A stretch of 5,739 bases of DNA, from contig DATKMP010000201.1 in NCBI GenBank assembly GCA_035541775.1, positions 1 to 5,739 of the forward strand, written 5' to 3'. Origin of the DNA: DATKMP01 sp035541775 (GTDB taxonomy: Bacteria > Bacteroidota > Ignavibacteria > UBA10030). Below, piece by piece: positions 1-5,739 of the stretch (position 1 is the first letter of the stretch; every line of letters starts with the position of its first letter). The notes under the pieces were generated by a model, which saw only the letters and a list, made by a program, of their open reading frames with translations, was not told the origin of the DNA and ran no database searches. The position numbers and the translations under genes were made by a program.

Positions 1-570
1 GGAAAACCCTTTTTTTTCTTTAACAAACCATGTCGAGCATATTGCAAACACGCCCGGAATAAATGCAAGAAGAAACAGCGTACGATATTGTCCGGGATAT
101 ACCAGCAAGAACACCAATGCTGCTATCGGTCCTAACGTGGCACCGACGGTATCGAATGCACGATGGAATCCGAATACTCGGCCTTTAAACTCCGGCGTTG
201 TTTCAGCGGAAAGGATGCCGTCGCGAGCGCCAGTGCGAATTCCTTTTCCCAATCGGTCCGACATTCGTAACAATAAAATACCGAATGGAGAAGTGAACAC
301 TGCCATCAGCGGTTTGGAAACTGCGCTCAGCGAATATCCAAGTTGAACGAACGGTTTGCGTATTCCCAATGCATCGGAAAGTTTTCCAAAATACCCTTTA
401 CTGAATCCCGCGGTCGCTTCGGCAACTCCTTCTAAGACGCCAATCCATGCAACCGAAAATCCGATGCTGGTTAAATACATCGGCATGACGGGATACAACA
501 TTTCACTTGCGATATCCGTGAAGAGACTAATGATGGAAAGCACCCAGATGGTGCGCGTCAAGATTTTCAT
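1..570 (-). CDS. MFS transporter, N-terminal half (truncated by window edge)
   Basis: First 190 codons of a major facilitator superfamily transporter in the inner membrane. The reading frame stays open to base 1, so the C-terminal half and stop lie outside the window. Starting MKILTRTIWV, it shows about six hydrophobic segments, as expected for the first half of a 12-TM carrier. A family-typical TM1 stretch, SLFTDIASEMLYPVMP, is at residues 15-30. The loop 2-3 motif A is degenerate, GKLSDALGIRK (62-72). A conserved DRLGKGIRTGARDG block is at 105-118 (relatives usually read PRD where this has ARD). A TM5 motif-C-like GATLGP lies at 143-148. These mark the family, but substrate cannot be read from them; drug/metabolite efflux is the usual guess. 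The start ATG overlaps the kinase stop as ATGA and has no clear Shine-Dalgarno of its own, suggesting translational coupling. Family confident, function unknown. Confidence 0.9.
   Translation of the reverse strand, partial: MKILTRTIWVLSIISLFTDIASEMLYPVMPMYLTSIGFSVAWIGVLEGVAEATAGFSKGYFGKLSDALGIRKPFVQLGYSLSAVSKPLMAVFTSPFGILLLRMSDRLGKGIRTGARDGILSAETTPEFKGRVFGFHRAFDTVGATLGPIAALVFLLVYPGQYRTLFLLAFIPGVFAICSTWFVKEKKGFS
567..570 (-). promoter_or_regulatory. ATGA stop/start overlap (translational coupling)
   Basis: The kinase stop TGA (569-567) and the MFS start ATG (570-568) share the tetranucleotide ATGA. The sequence just before it, inside the kinase's last codons, has no convincing Shine-Dalgarno. 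Termination-reinitiation by the same ribosome is therefore the likely way the transporter is translated. Confidence 0.85.
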
Positions 571-3230
571 AACGCTAAAATGTTAAGATATTCGGTTAAT
601 AATTGATAAAGTTTATTCCATAGGTAGGGCTTTTGAATGAATCCCGTTATTTCCAATCCCTTGAATTTCGAGGTAATATCTTCTTCGGCATATCCTGATG
701 AAATAATAATTTTAACATGCGGATCGATCTTGCGCAACTTTCTAAACGTTGTTTCACCATCCATGCCTGGCATCGAAAAATCAAGAAGAATAAGAGAAAT
801 CGCTTCCTGATGTTCTTTGAACAACGTTATTCCTTCGTTGCCATTTTCAGCAGTTAGCACGGTGATGGTGGAATGGTCAAAGGCATCTGTAAATGCTTCG
901 CGTACGCAAGCTTCGTCATCGATAAATAAAATAGTGCCTTCCAGTCGATCATTTGTTTTCGGGAAAACCTCAACGGGAGTTGTTTGCGGAAGCGATGTCT
1001 GCGGAAACGCAATTCGGAATCGTGTCCCAGCATTCGGTCGGCTTTCCACTTGTATGGCGCCGTTGTGCCCGCGAATAATGCCGAGAACAGCGGCAAGCCC
1101 AAGTCCTCTGCCGGTAAATTTTGTCGTGAAAAACGGGTCGAATATTTTTTCGATCGTTGTTTGATCTATACCATGCCCTGTATCATCGACATCAAGTACG
1201 ACAAATGTTCCCGGCGTTGGCGCCACGTTGCCGCGTTTCCACGATAGCAAATCTTCTTCGTGAATATTCTGAAGATATGTCCGGATGGTGATTCTTCCCG
1301 CCTTGCCGTCCATCGCTTCAGCAGCATTGATGATGAGATTGAACAACACTTGTTGTAGTTGTGCAACATCGGCACTGAAATAGAGCTCCGACTCGATCGG
1401 TTCCACATGCAACTCAACATTTTTGGGGATCGCAATTTCCAGCAGGTGAAGATTTTCATGAATGAATTTGTTGAGTTCCATCATTTTGACTAAAAATTTT
1501 CCATGCCCTGAATACGCAAGCAATTGCCGCGTAAGATCGGCGGCGCGTGTTGCTGCTACTTGAGCGCGTTCGATGTTCTCTCGTACCGAATTTGCTTCAG
1601 GAAGTTTTGCCAGCGCGAGATAGGTCTGGCCGATGATTGCTTGAAGAAGATTATTGAAGTCGTGTGCAATGCCGCCTGCAAGAACGCCAAGACTTTCCAT
1701 TTTCTGTGTCTGCCGGAGAGCTTCTTCCGTATTTTTTCGTTCCGTAATATCGCGCACTGCGGCGATGCGAATGTTCCTGCCGTTGGCATGATAGATGCGG
1801 GCACGGGATTCGATCCATATTTCTTTTCCATCTTTTCGCACGGCGACATGTTCGTACGGCTCTGTGCGGTTCGATTGAACGGAATCGGTGACAACAGATT
1901 GCCATCGCGGAGTGATAATGGAAATAATCGGTTTTCCGAGTAACTCTTCGCGTTGATAGCCGACCATCGATAAAAATTGGTCGTTGACATCGATGAAACA
2001 TCCTTTTTCGGTAATGGCAATTCCTTCGTACGTTGCATCGGTCAGCAGTCGTAATCGTTCTTCACTATCTTGCATCGCTTTTTCAGCATGCATACGTCGT
2101 GTAATTTCTCGTGCTTGCTGGATGTTTTGATATGCGAGATTTGAAAGCTGCTGGGCAATCAGATGCAGCGCTTGACAAGCTTTTTCAAATTGCTCTCGAG
2201 GCATGTGTGTTACCTGGGCGAGAGCTTCGTGAAATTCCGTTTCGTTGGCGCCTATGGTTCTTGCATAACGCAAAATGCGTTCTTGGTCGTCTTGATCGTT
2301 CAGCACTTGTCCAATGAGCCAGGTTGCCACGTGACGGTTGCCAACATCGATATTCGTTCCGCCTTCCCATAATCCACAACTTGAACATTTCTGGACTACG
2401 GCGCCATCGGTTATTGTACGACTTATCTCGGCATTCGAAAACTTGCAATCCGCAGCGCCTTTTTCCGTCTTCCGGATGATTTCACAGAGGCGGCAAAAAT
2501 TACTGGGACGAGTAATCGGTGTTCCGTTGATATAGACAATGAAAGAGGCCACGCCCGTTGCTGCGGCAAACGCATCCTGAATTGCCTGTACTTCGTTCAG
2601 GACGAACAGTTTTTCGAAATGCAATTCCATCGCTTCATCATCCCGCGGATGCGTGGGTGCCAAGCGAGGGCGCTCACGAACAGCTTCGGTCCGCCTTCGG
2701 TCGGTGATATCGCGAACCACGCTTACGAGGATTTTTGTATTATTTATTTCTACACCACGGGCACTGATCTCAACCGGAAATGTTGTTCCATCTTTTCGGC
2801 GGTGTACTGCCTCGACGATAAAACCATCCGCCCATCCCGTTCGATAGGGATCTTCGAAACCAGCCACCGATTCAAATGCACGAAGATCGTTGGTGTGCAT
2901 CGTTAACAGTTCTTGGCGGGAAAAACCGTACGCTTCGACGGCCGTATGGTTTGCTTCAAGAATAGCTCCGTCGGGGGTGGAACAGTAAATAATATCGCGC
3001 GCGTAATCGGCAAGCAAGCCATATCGCAGCGATGTTGCTTCGATGGTATTTTGTTCCTTAATATCTTTGAGCGCACCGATAGCCGATATTGTTTTTTCGC
3101 ATCCCTGCGCCGGTTCTTGTGGACATGGCTTCTTTGCTCGTGCTACTTTTGGGAGAACCAAATCTTTGGCCGCAAATTGGTTCGGGCTATTTGTTCTTCG
3201 CTTTGTCACTATATCATTTCTCTTGGTCAT
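567..3230 (-). CDS. PAS-PocR-PAS hybrid sensor histidine kinase with C-terminal receiver
   Basis: Complete 887-residue hybrid histidine kinase. Order of parts: basic, probably disordered N-terminus (1-65); PAS 1 (about 68-178, ending VVRDITDRRR); PocR-type ligand-binding domain (about 203-370) with Cys246, Cys249, Cys262, Cys282 and Cys285 and the family-like ending HVATWLIGQV; coiled linker (370-395); PAS 2 (about 386-498, ending AVRDITERK); HisKA with phospho-accepting His523 in AGGIAHDFNNLLQ; HATPase_c with N box NLIINAAEA (Asn635), G1 box DDTGHGID (682-689), F box FDPFFTTK and G2 box GRGLGLA (707-713); receiver (765-883) with acidic Asp771/Asp772, phospho-acceptor Asp817, Ser845 and Lys867. 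All catalytic residues are present, so it should be active. No membrane segment or signal peptide is visible, so it should sense in the cytoplasm. There is no DNA-binding or other output domain; the partner is not in the window. The ATG is fixed by an in-frame TGA two codons upstream and a GAGG 10 bases before it. The signal is unknown. Confidence 0.96.
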   Translation of the reverse strand: MTKRNDIVTKRRTNSPNQFAAKDLVLPKVARAKKPCPQEPAQGCEKTISAIGALKDIKEQNTIEATSLRYGLLADYARDIIYCSTPDGAILEANHTAVEAYGFSRQELLTMHTNDLRAFESVAGFEDPYRTGWADGFIVEAVHRRKDGTTFPVEISARGVEINNTKILVSVVRDITDRRRTEAVRERPRLAPTHPRDDEAMELHFEKLFVLNEVQAIQDAFAAATGVASFIVYINGTPITRPSNFCRLCEIIRKTEKGAADCKFSNAEISRTITDGAVVQKCSSCGLWEGGTNIDVGNRHVATWLIGQVLNDQDDQERILRYARTIGANETEFHEALAQVTHMPREQFEKACQALHLIAQQLSNLAYQNIQQAREITRRMHAEKAMQDSEERLRLLTDATYEGIAITEKGCFIDVNDQFLSMVGYQREELLGKPIISIITPRWQSVVTDSVQSNRTEPYEHVAVRKDGKEIWIESRARIYHANGRNIRIAAVRDITERKNTEEALRQTQKMESLGVLAGGIAHDFNNLLQAIIGQTYLALAKLPEANSVRENIERAQVAATRAADLTRQLLAYSGHGKFLVKMMELNKFIHENLHLLEIAIPKNVELHVEPIESELYFSADVAQLQQVLFNLIINAAEAMDGKAGRITIRTYLQNIHEEDLLSWKRGNVAPTPGTFVVLDVDDTGHGIDQTTIEKIFDPFFTTKFTGRGLGLAAVLGIIRGHNGAIQVESRPNAGTRFRIAFPQTSLPQTTPVEVFPKTNDRLEGTILFIDDEACVREAFTDAFDHSTITVLTAENGNEGITLFKEHQEAISLILLDFSMPGMDGETTFRKLRKIDPHVKIIISSGYAEEDITSKFKGLEITGFIQKPYLWNKLYQLLTEYLNILAL
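582..938 (-). other. Receiver (REC) domain at kinase C-terminus
   Basis: Residues about 765-883. The acidic pair Asp771/Asp772 follows the beta-1 strand TILFI; the phospho-acceptor is Asp817 in LLDFSMPGMDG; the switch Ser845 sits in SSGYAEED; Lys867 lies in QKPY. All the conserved residues are there. In hybrid kinases such a terminal receiver serves as a phosphate relay or sink, or modulates the kinase, so a separate phosphotransfer protein or response regulator is expected elsewhere in the genome. Confidence 0.92.
2121..2624 (-). other. PocR-type sensory domain within the kinase
   Basis: Residues about 203-370 of the kinase. The pattern is Phe-Cys-x-x-Cys (245-249), a further Cys262 in AADCKFS, then CSSCGLWEGG (282-291) and HVATWLIGQV (300-309). 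This matches the PocR family as I remember it: a ligand-binding domain first seen in PocR, the activator of propanediol/cobalamin genes, and common in sensor kinases. From memory, many kinase-borne PocR domains read CxSGGLWDAG here, so Cys285 in place of the first Gly would be unusual. Five cysteines within 40 residues could bind a metal or sense redox state; this is inference. Confidence 0.8.
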
Positions 3231-3240
3231 TCGTCAACAA

Positions 3241-3244
3241 CCTC
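3241..3244 (-). promoter_or_regulatory. Ribosome-binding site of the kinase
   Basis: Minus-strand GAGG ends 10 bases before the ATG at 3230, a rather long spacing. It supports this start, which is also the first possible ATG after the in-frame TGA at 3236-3234. Confidence 0.5.
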
Positions 3245-3250
3245 GATGCA

Positions 3251-3281
3251 GTTTAACGAAAGAATATAGCAAGCGCTAAAC
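3251..3281. repeat. Imperfect inverted repeat, candidate operator
   Basis: GTTTAACG (3251-3258) and CGCTAAAC (3274-3281) are inverted copies matching at 7 of 8 positions, separated by 15 bases, with centres 23 bases (about two helical turns) apart. The pair brackets the proposed kinase -10 box, so a dimeric protein bound here would block that promoter. It could also be a chance match in A/T-rich DNA. Confidence 0.35.
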
Positions 3282-3291
3282 TTGGAAACAA
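3263..3291 (-). promoter_or_regulatory. Candidate sigma70-type promoter of the kinase-MFS operon
   Basis: On the minus strand a -35-like TTGTTT (3291-3286) is followed after exactly 17 bases by a -10-like TATATT (3268-3263), matching the consensus at 3 of 6 and 5 of 6 positions. Transcription would start near 3256, giving a 5' leader of about 25 bases that contains the GAGG ribosome-binding site. If the organism belongs to the Bacteroidota, whose main sigma factor prefers a TAnnTTTG box, this match is less meaningful. Confidence 0.45.
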
Positions 3292-3353
3292 CATCAAATT
3301 CGTGCCAATGATTTTTTATTGCTCTTCACGATGGATTGCAAGAGAAAGTTTTT

Positions 3354-3361
3354 TATATTTC
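3354..3361 (+). promoter_or_regulatory. Weak candidate -10/-7 element for the uptake operon
   Basis: TATATTTC fits the Bacteroidota-type TAnnTTTG box at every defined position except the last, and also contains a TATATT -10-like hexamer. The upstream TTGCAA (3336-3341) leaves only 12 bases to the TATATT hexamer, too short for a standard sigma70 -35. This is the best candidate I can find upstream of the transporter genes, but it is weak. Confidence 0.25.
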
Positions 3362-3381
3362 TCGCATTCAAGTTTAATGAC

Positions 3382-3386
3382 GAGGA
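3382..3386 (+). promoter_or_regulatory. Ribosome-binding site of the nucleoside transporter
   Basis: GAGGA lies 4 bases before the ATG at 3391. An in-frame TAG occupies the three bases immediately before that ATG, so no earlier start in this frame is possible and the start is effectively fixed. Confidence 0.6.
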
Positions 3387-3390
3387 ATAG

Positions 3391-4713
3391 ATGAATTTTA
3401 TCTCGATTATGCGCGGAATCGTTGGACTTCTTATTATCACCGCGATTGCTTTTTTGTTTTCGACGAATAAGAAGAAAATCAACTGGCGATTGGTGATTAT
3501 GGGTATTGCACTGCAATTTCTGTTTATCTTTCTTGTATTGAAAACAGAACTCGGCAGAGGAATTTTTATGTATATCAGTAAATTCTTCGTCTGGTTTTTC
3601 TCGTTTGCAGCGGAAGGTGCACAGTTTGTGTTCGGCAATCTCGCGAAGAGTCCCGGGACCGATGGAAGCATCGGAACCATCTTTGCTTTTCAAATTTTAC
3701 CGACGATTATCTTTTTTGCATCTGTTATGTCGGTGTTGTATTATCTCGGCATTATGCAGCGCATTGTGCAGGGTATTGCGTGGGTGATGCTGCGCTTGAT
3801 GAACACCAGCGGCGCAGAAACACTCGACGTTGCAGCAAACACATTTATGGGACAAACGGAAGCGCCGTTAGTTATCCGTCCGTATCTTTCATCGCTCACG
3901 AATTCTGAATTGTTCACGATCATGGTGAGCGGCTTTGCGCATATTTCCGGCGGCGTGCTTGCGGCATATATGCAAATGCTTGGGCTTGCGTACGCGAAAG
4001 CGCATGGGGTGCCGATCGGTGATTCGCAGGTGATGTTTGCAGGTCATTTACTTGCTGCAAGTATTATTGCCGGGCCAGCCACGATGGTTGTTGCGAAAAT
4101 ATTATTGCCGGAAACCGGCGACCCGATGACACGCGGTTCGGTAAAATTGAAAGTAGAAAAAACGCATGCCGATGTAATCGATGCGGCGGCATCCGGTGCG
4201 GGCGATGGCGTTCGTCTCGCGATCAATGTTGCCGGTATGCTCATTGCCTTCATCGCTATTATCGCGTTGTTAAATTCTCTCTTAGGATTTATTGGTGATT
4301 GGACCGGATTGAATGCCGTGTGTCAGAATAATTTTCACCAGCCGCTCTCGCTTGAGCTGTTGTTAGGATTGGTCTTTCAATATATTGCATTTGCCATCGG
4401 TACTCCGTGGAATGATTCGCTGAATGTCGGAAGCTTGATGGGCATCAAACTTGTCTTGAATGAATTCGTTGCCTACTTGCGTATGGCGGATATGGTTTCG
4501 GCAGGAAAACTTTCCGAGAAAGCGATTATCATTGCAACGTATTCTCTTTGTGGATTTGCAAACTTTGCGTCGGTTGCAATACAAATCGGCGGAATGGGGC
4601 CGCTCGCAGAAAATAAACGCGGCGATATTGCAAAGTTCGGCTTGAAAGCAATTCTCGGCGGAACGATTGCCACGTGGATGACGGCATCGATTGCAGGGAT
4701 GTTGACGAATTAA
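3391..4713 (+). CDS. nupC: CNT-family concentrative nucleoside transporter (NupC-like)
   Basis: Complete 440-residue inner-membrane symporter that imports nucleosides using an ion gradient (Na+ or H+), the entry step of nucleoside salvage. The length fits bacterial CNT proteins. Family landmarks are Asn150 followed by the hairpin-1 motif GQTEAPL (154-160), TNSE (170-173), the gating-loop region SGFAHISGGVLAAYM (180-194), NEFVAYL (357-363) and GFANFASVAIQIGGMGPLAE (388-407). By alignment from memory to the Vibrio cholerae CNT structure, Gln155, Thr156, Glu157, Glu358, Phe389, Asn391 and Ser394 correspond to nucleoside-contact residues, so the binding site looks intact. Met153 sits where that protein has a Val in its sodium site, so the coupling ion should be left open. 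First gene of a likely two-gene operon, 11 bases ahead of a nucleobase-type permease. Purine versus pyrimidine preference cannot be decided. Confidence 0.95.
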   Translation: MNFISIMRGIVGLLIITAIAFLFSTNKKKINWRLVIMGIALQFLFIFLVLKTELGRGIFMYISKFFVWFFSFAAEGAQFVFGNLAKSPGTDGSIGTIFAFQILPTIIFFASVMSVLYYLGIMQRIVQGIAWVMLRLMNTSGAETLDVAANTFMGQTEAPLVIRPYLSSLTNSELFTIMVSGFAHISGGVLAAYMQMLGLAYAKAHGVPIGDSQVMFAGHLLAASIIAGPATMVVAKILLPETGDPMTRGSVKLKVEKTHADVIDAAASGAGDGVRLAINVAGMLIAFIAIIALLNSLLGFIGDWTGLNAVCQNNFHQPLSLELLLGLVFQYIAFAIGTPWNDSLNVGSLMGIKLVLNEFVAYLRMADMVSAGKLSEKAIIIATYSLCGFANFASVAIQIGGMGPLAENKRGDIAKFGLKAILGGTIATWMTASIAGMLTN

Positions 4714-4714
4714 A

Positions 4715-4719
4715 AAGGA
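4715..4719 (+). promoter_or_regulatory. Ribosome-binding site deciding the permease start
   Basis: AAGGA lies 5 bases before the ATG at 4725. A second in-frame ATG at 4719-4721, two codons earlier, overlaps this site and would have no room for its own ribosome-binding site, so 4725 is preferred; the alternative would only add Met-Asp. Confidence 0.6.
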
Positions 4720-4724
4720 TGGAT

Positions 4725-5739
4725 ATGGAGCAGAATAAAAAATATCAATGGTTTGTTGCAGGGGATTGGAACGGATTTTTCGGTTTGATGTTCGATAACC
4801 TTACGGTGTTGTCGTTCCTCGCCGGTATTTTAATTTTCGCATTCAAGTTTCCGGCAGATATTGTGTACGGAAAAATGTTCCCCGGCACTGCCTTCGGTGT
4901 GCTCTTCGGTGATTTAGTGTACACGTGGATGGCATTCCGGCTTGCAAAGAAACTCGGCCATTCCAACATTACGGCAATGCCGCTCGGTTTAGATACGCCA
5001 TCGACCATCGGCATTGCACTTATCGTGCTCGGACCTGCGTTTGTAGGATTGAAAGCGGAAGGATATGCCGAACGCGACGCTGCGATGATGACGTGGTACA
5101 TCGGCATGGCAACGATGGTGTTTATGGGCATCATCAAAGTGGTGTTTTCGTTTTTCGGTAAATGGATTCAAAAAATTGTTCCGCAAGCAGGATTGCTCGG
5201 TTCGCTTGCCGGCATCGGTCTCGGTTTAATTGCCATGACACCTCTTGTCGATATTTTTGGAATGCCGTTAGTCGGACTCATCGCACTTGGAATTATTTTT
5301 TATTCGCTTGTTGCCGGAATGAAATTGCCAGGAAAAATTCCCGGTGTGTTGGCATCGGTGATCATTGGAACAGTTTTGTATTATGCTCTTGCGCCGATGG
5401 GCTGGGTGGGAGGTACGTATTCCGGTTTGCCACCGTTGGAATTACATTTCGGTCTTCCGATTCCAACATTGGATTTTGTTAAAGGTCTTGTGCCGGCATT
5501 AAAATATTTGCCGCTGGCAATTCCGTTCGGCATTCTTACAGTTGTCGGCGGAATTAATGTAACAGAAAGTGCGCGCGTAGCCGGTGATGATTACAACACG
5601 AAAAATATTTTACTCACCGAAGCAATTGCGACGCTTGTTGCCGGATTATGCGGCGGCGTTGCACAATCGACACCGTACATCGGCCAGCCGGCATATAAAC
5701 ACATGGGTGCGCGTTCCGGGTATACAGTGCTGACAGGAA
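4725..5739 (+). CDS. NCS2-like xanthine/uracil-type permease, N-terminal part (truncated by window edge)
   Basis: First 338 codons of an inner-membrane permease starting MEQNKKYQWF; the frame is open to the right edge. It resembles the nucleobase/ascorbate (NCS2, including AzgA-like) superfamily. A hydrophilic start is followed by FVAGDWNGFFGLMFDNLTVL (10-29), a helix-break segment NITAMPLGLDTPSTIG (81-96), VPQAGLLGSLAGIGLGLI (152-169), a TM8-like VVGGINVTESARVAGDDYN (273-291) with Glu281, and a TM10-like GGVAQSTPYIGQPAYKHMGA (310-329) with Gln321. In characterised NCS2 carriers the TM8 Glu and the TM10 Glu/Gln contact the base, so uptake of a purine or pyrimidine is likely; I align these only by eye. 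Being 11 bases behind a CNT nucleoside transporter supports a salvage role. The superfamily is likely, the substrate open; AzgA-type hypoxanthine/adenine or xanthine/uracil are the main alternatives. Confidence 0.82.
   Translation, partial: MEQNKKYQWFVAGDWNGFFGLMFDNLTVLSFLAGILIFAFKFPADIVYGKMFPGTAFGVLFGDLVYTWMAFRLAKKLGHSNITAMPLGLDTPSTIGIALIVLGPAFVGLKAEGYAERDAAMMTWYIGMATMVFMGIIKVVFSFFGKWIQKIVPQAGLLGSLAGIGLGLIAMTPLVDIFGMPLVGLIALGIIFYSLVAGMKLPGKIPGVLASVIIGTVLYYALAPMGWVGGTYSGLPPLELHFGLPIPTLDFVKGLVPALKYLPLAIPFGILTVVGGINVTESARVAGDDYNTKNILLTEAIATLVAGLCGGVAQSTPYIGQPAYKHMGARSGYTVLTG

Larger units (their letters stand above)
3231..3390. other. Divergent intergenic regulatory region
   Basis: 160 bases between the divergent kinase and nucleoside-transporter starts, so promoters for both arms must lie here or within the flanking genes. 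The half nearer the kinase holds a good promoter candidate and an imperfect inverted repeat. The half nearer the transporter is A/T-rich with a weak promoter candidate. I see no riboswitch fold, terminator hairpin or small gene; the leaders implied by the candidate promoters are only about 25 bases. Confidence 0.8.

Noticed and set aside
10..17. Run of eight T (eight A on the coding strand) in the MFS gene as a possible frameshift or slippage site
   Set aside because: It encodes Lys residues in the expected central cytoplasmic loop and the frame is intact up to the edge; nothing beyond it is visible to test slippage.
137..586. Two short plus-strand frames (69 and 76 residues) at the left edge
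   Set aside because: They are antisense to the MFS transporter frame, which is open from 570 to base 1 and carries clear family motifs.
1524..1943. 139-residue plus-strand open frame antisense to the kinase
   Set aside because: It lies wholly antisense to the HisKA/PAS region with no recognisable domain and no convincing ribosome-binding site; long antisense frames are expected opposite a biased coding sequence.
1556..2038. 160-residue open frame on the minus strand inside the kinase gene
   Set aside because: It is an out-of-frame shadow of the kinase on the same strand; its translation is rich in Arg/Ser/Cys with no family motif, whereas the kinase frame carries continuous PAS and kinase motifs.
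3322..3344. CTCTT ... AAGAG inverted pair upstream of the nucleoside transporter as a hairpin or operator
   Set aside because: Only five matched bases with a 13-base loop and no following T-run or second conserved element; too weak to call.
3294..3693. Two minus-strand open frames of 125-128 residues across the start of the nucleoside transporter gene and its upstream region
   Set aside because: They are antisense to the well-supported CNT gene, have unusual basic/Asn/Ile-rich compositions and show no family motif; one also covers the divergent promoter region.
4714..4724. Possible terminator or promoter between the two uptake genes
   Set aside because: Only 11 bases, occupied by a ribosome-binding site; there is no room for a hairpin or promoter, so co-transcription is the simpler reading.

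Overview
The window holds four protein-coding genes on two divergent arms separated by a 160-base intergenic region. There are no RNA genes, mobile elements or CRISPR repeats that I can recognise. Base composition is moderate (mid-40s % GC by eye). The mix of a PocR-domain PAS hybrid kinase, a CNT nucleoside transporter and an NCS2-like permease, together with only modest Shine-Dalgarno sites, suggests a free-living, probably environmental Gram-negative bacterium. My best guess is the Bacteroidota/Ignavibacteria/Chlorobi neighbourhood. This is family-level intuition, not a demonstrated placement.

Left arm (minus strand, 3230 down to 1): a soluble hybrid histidine kinase of 887 residues (PAS, PocR, PAS, HisKA, HATPase_c, receiver) is followed, with a 4-base ATGA stop/start overlap, by the first 190 codons of a major facilitator superfamily transporter that runs off the left edge. 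The pair looks translationally coupled. The transporter is invisible to a simple closed-ORF search because its stop codon lies outside the window, but its motifs are clear.

Centre (3231-3390): a divergent promoter region. It contains a plausible sigma70-type promoter for the kinase, a weaker candidate for the right arm, and an imperfect 8-base inverted repeat bracketing the kinase -10 box that could be an operator.

Right arm (plus strand, 3391 to 5739): a complete CNT-family nucleoside transporter (NupC-like, 440 residues), then after 11 bases the first 338 codons of an NCS2/xanthine-uracil-type permease that runs off the right edge. Together they form a likely nucleoside plus nucleobase uptake operon for purine/pyrimidine salvage.

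How they might work together: the kinase reads cytoplasmic small-molecule or redox cues through its PAS and PocR domains and carries its own receiver, but has no DNA-binding domain, so its output partner must lie elsewhere. Its coupling to the MFS gene is direct sequence evidence of co-expression. A regulatory link to the divergent uptake operon is only inference from proximity. I see nothing that amounts to a clearly new system. The most unusual points are the cysteine-rich PocR domain inside the kinase, the kinase-MFS coupling, and the operator-like repeat.
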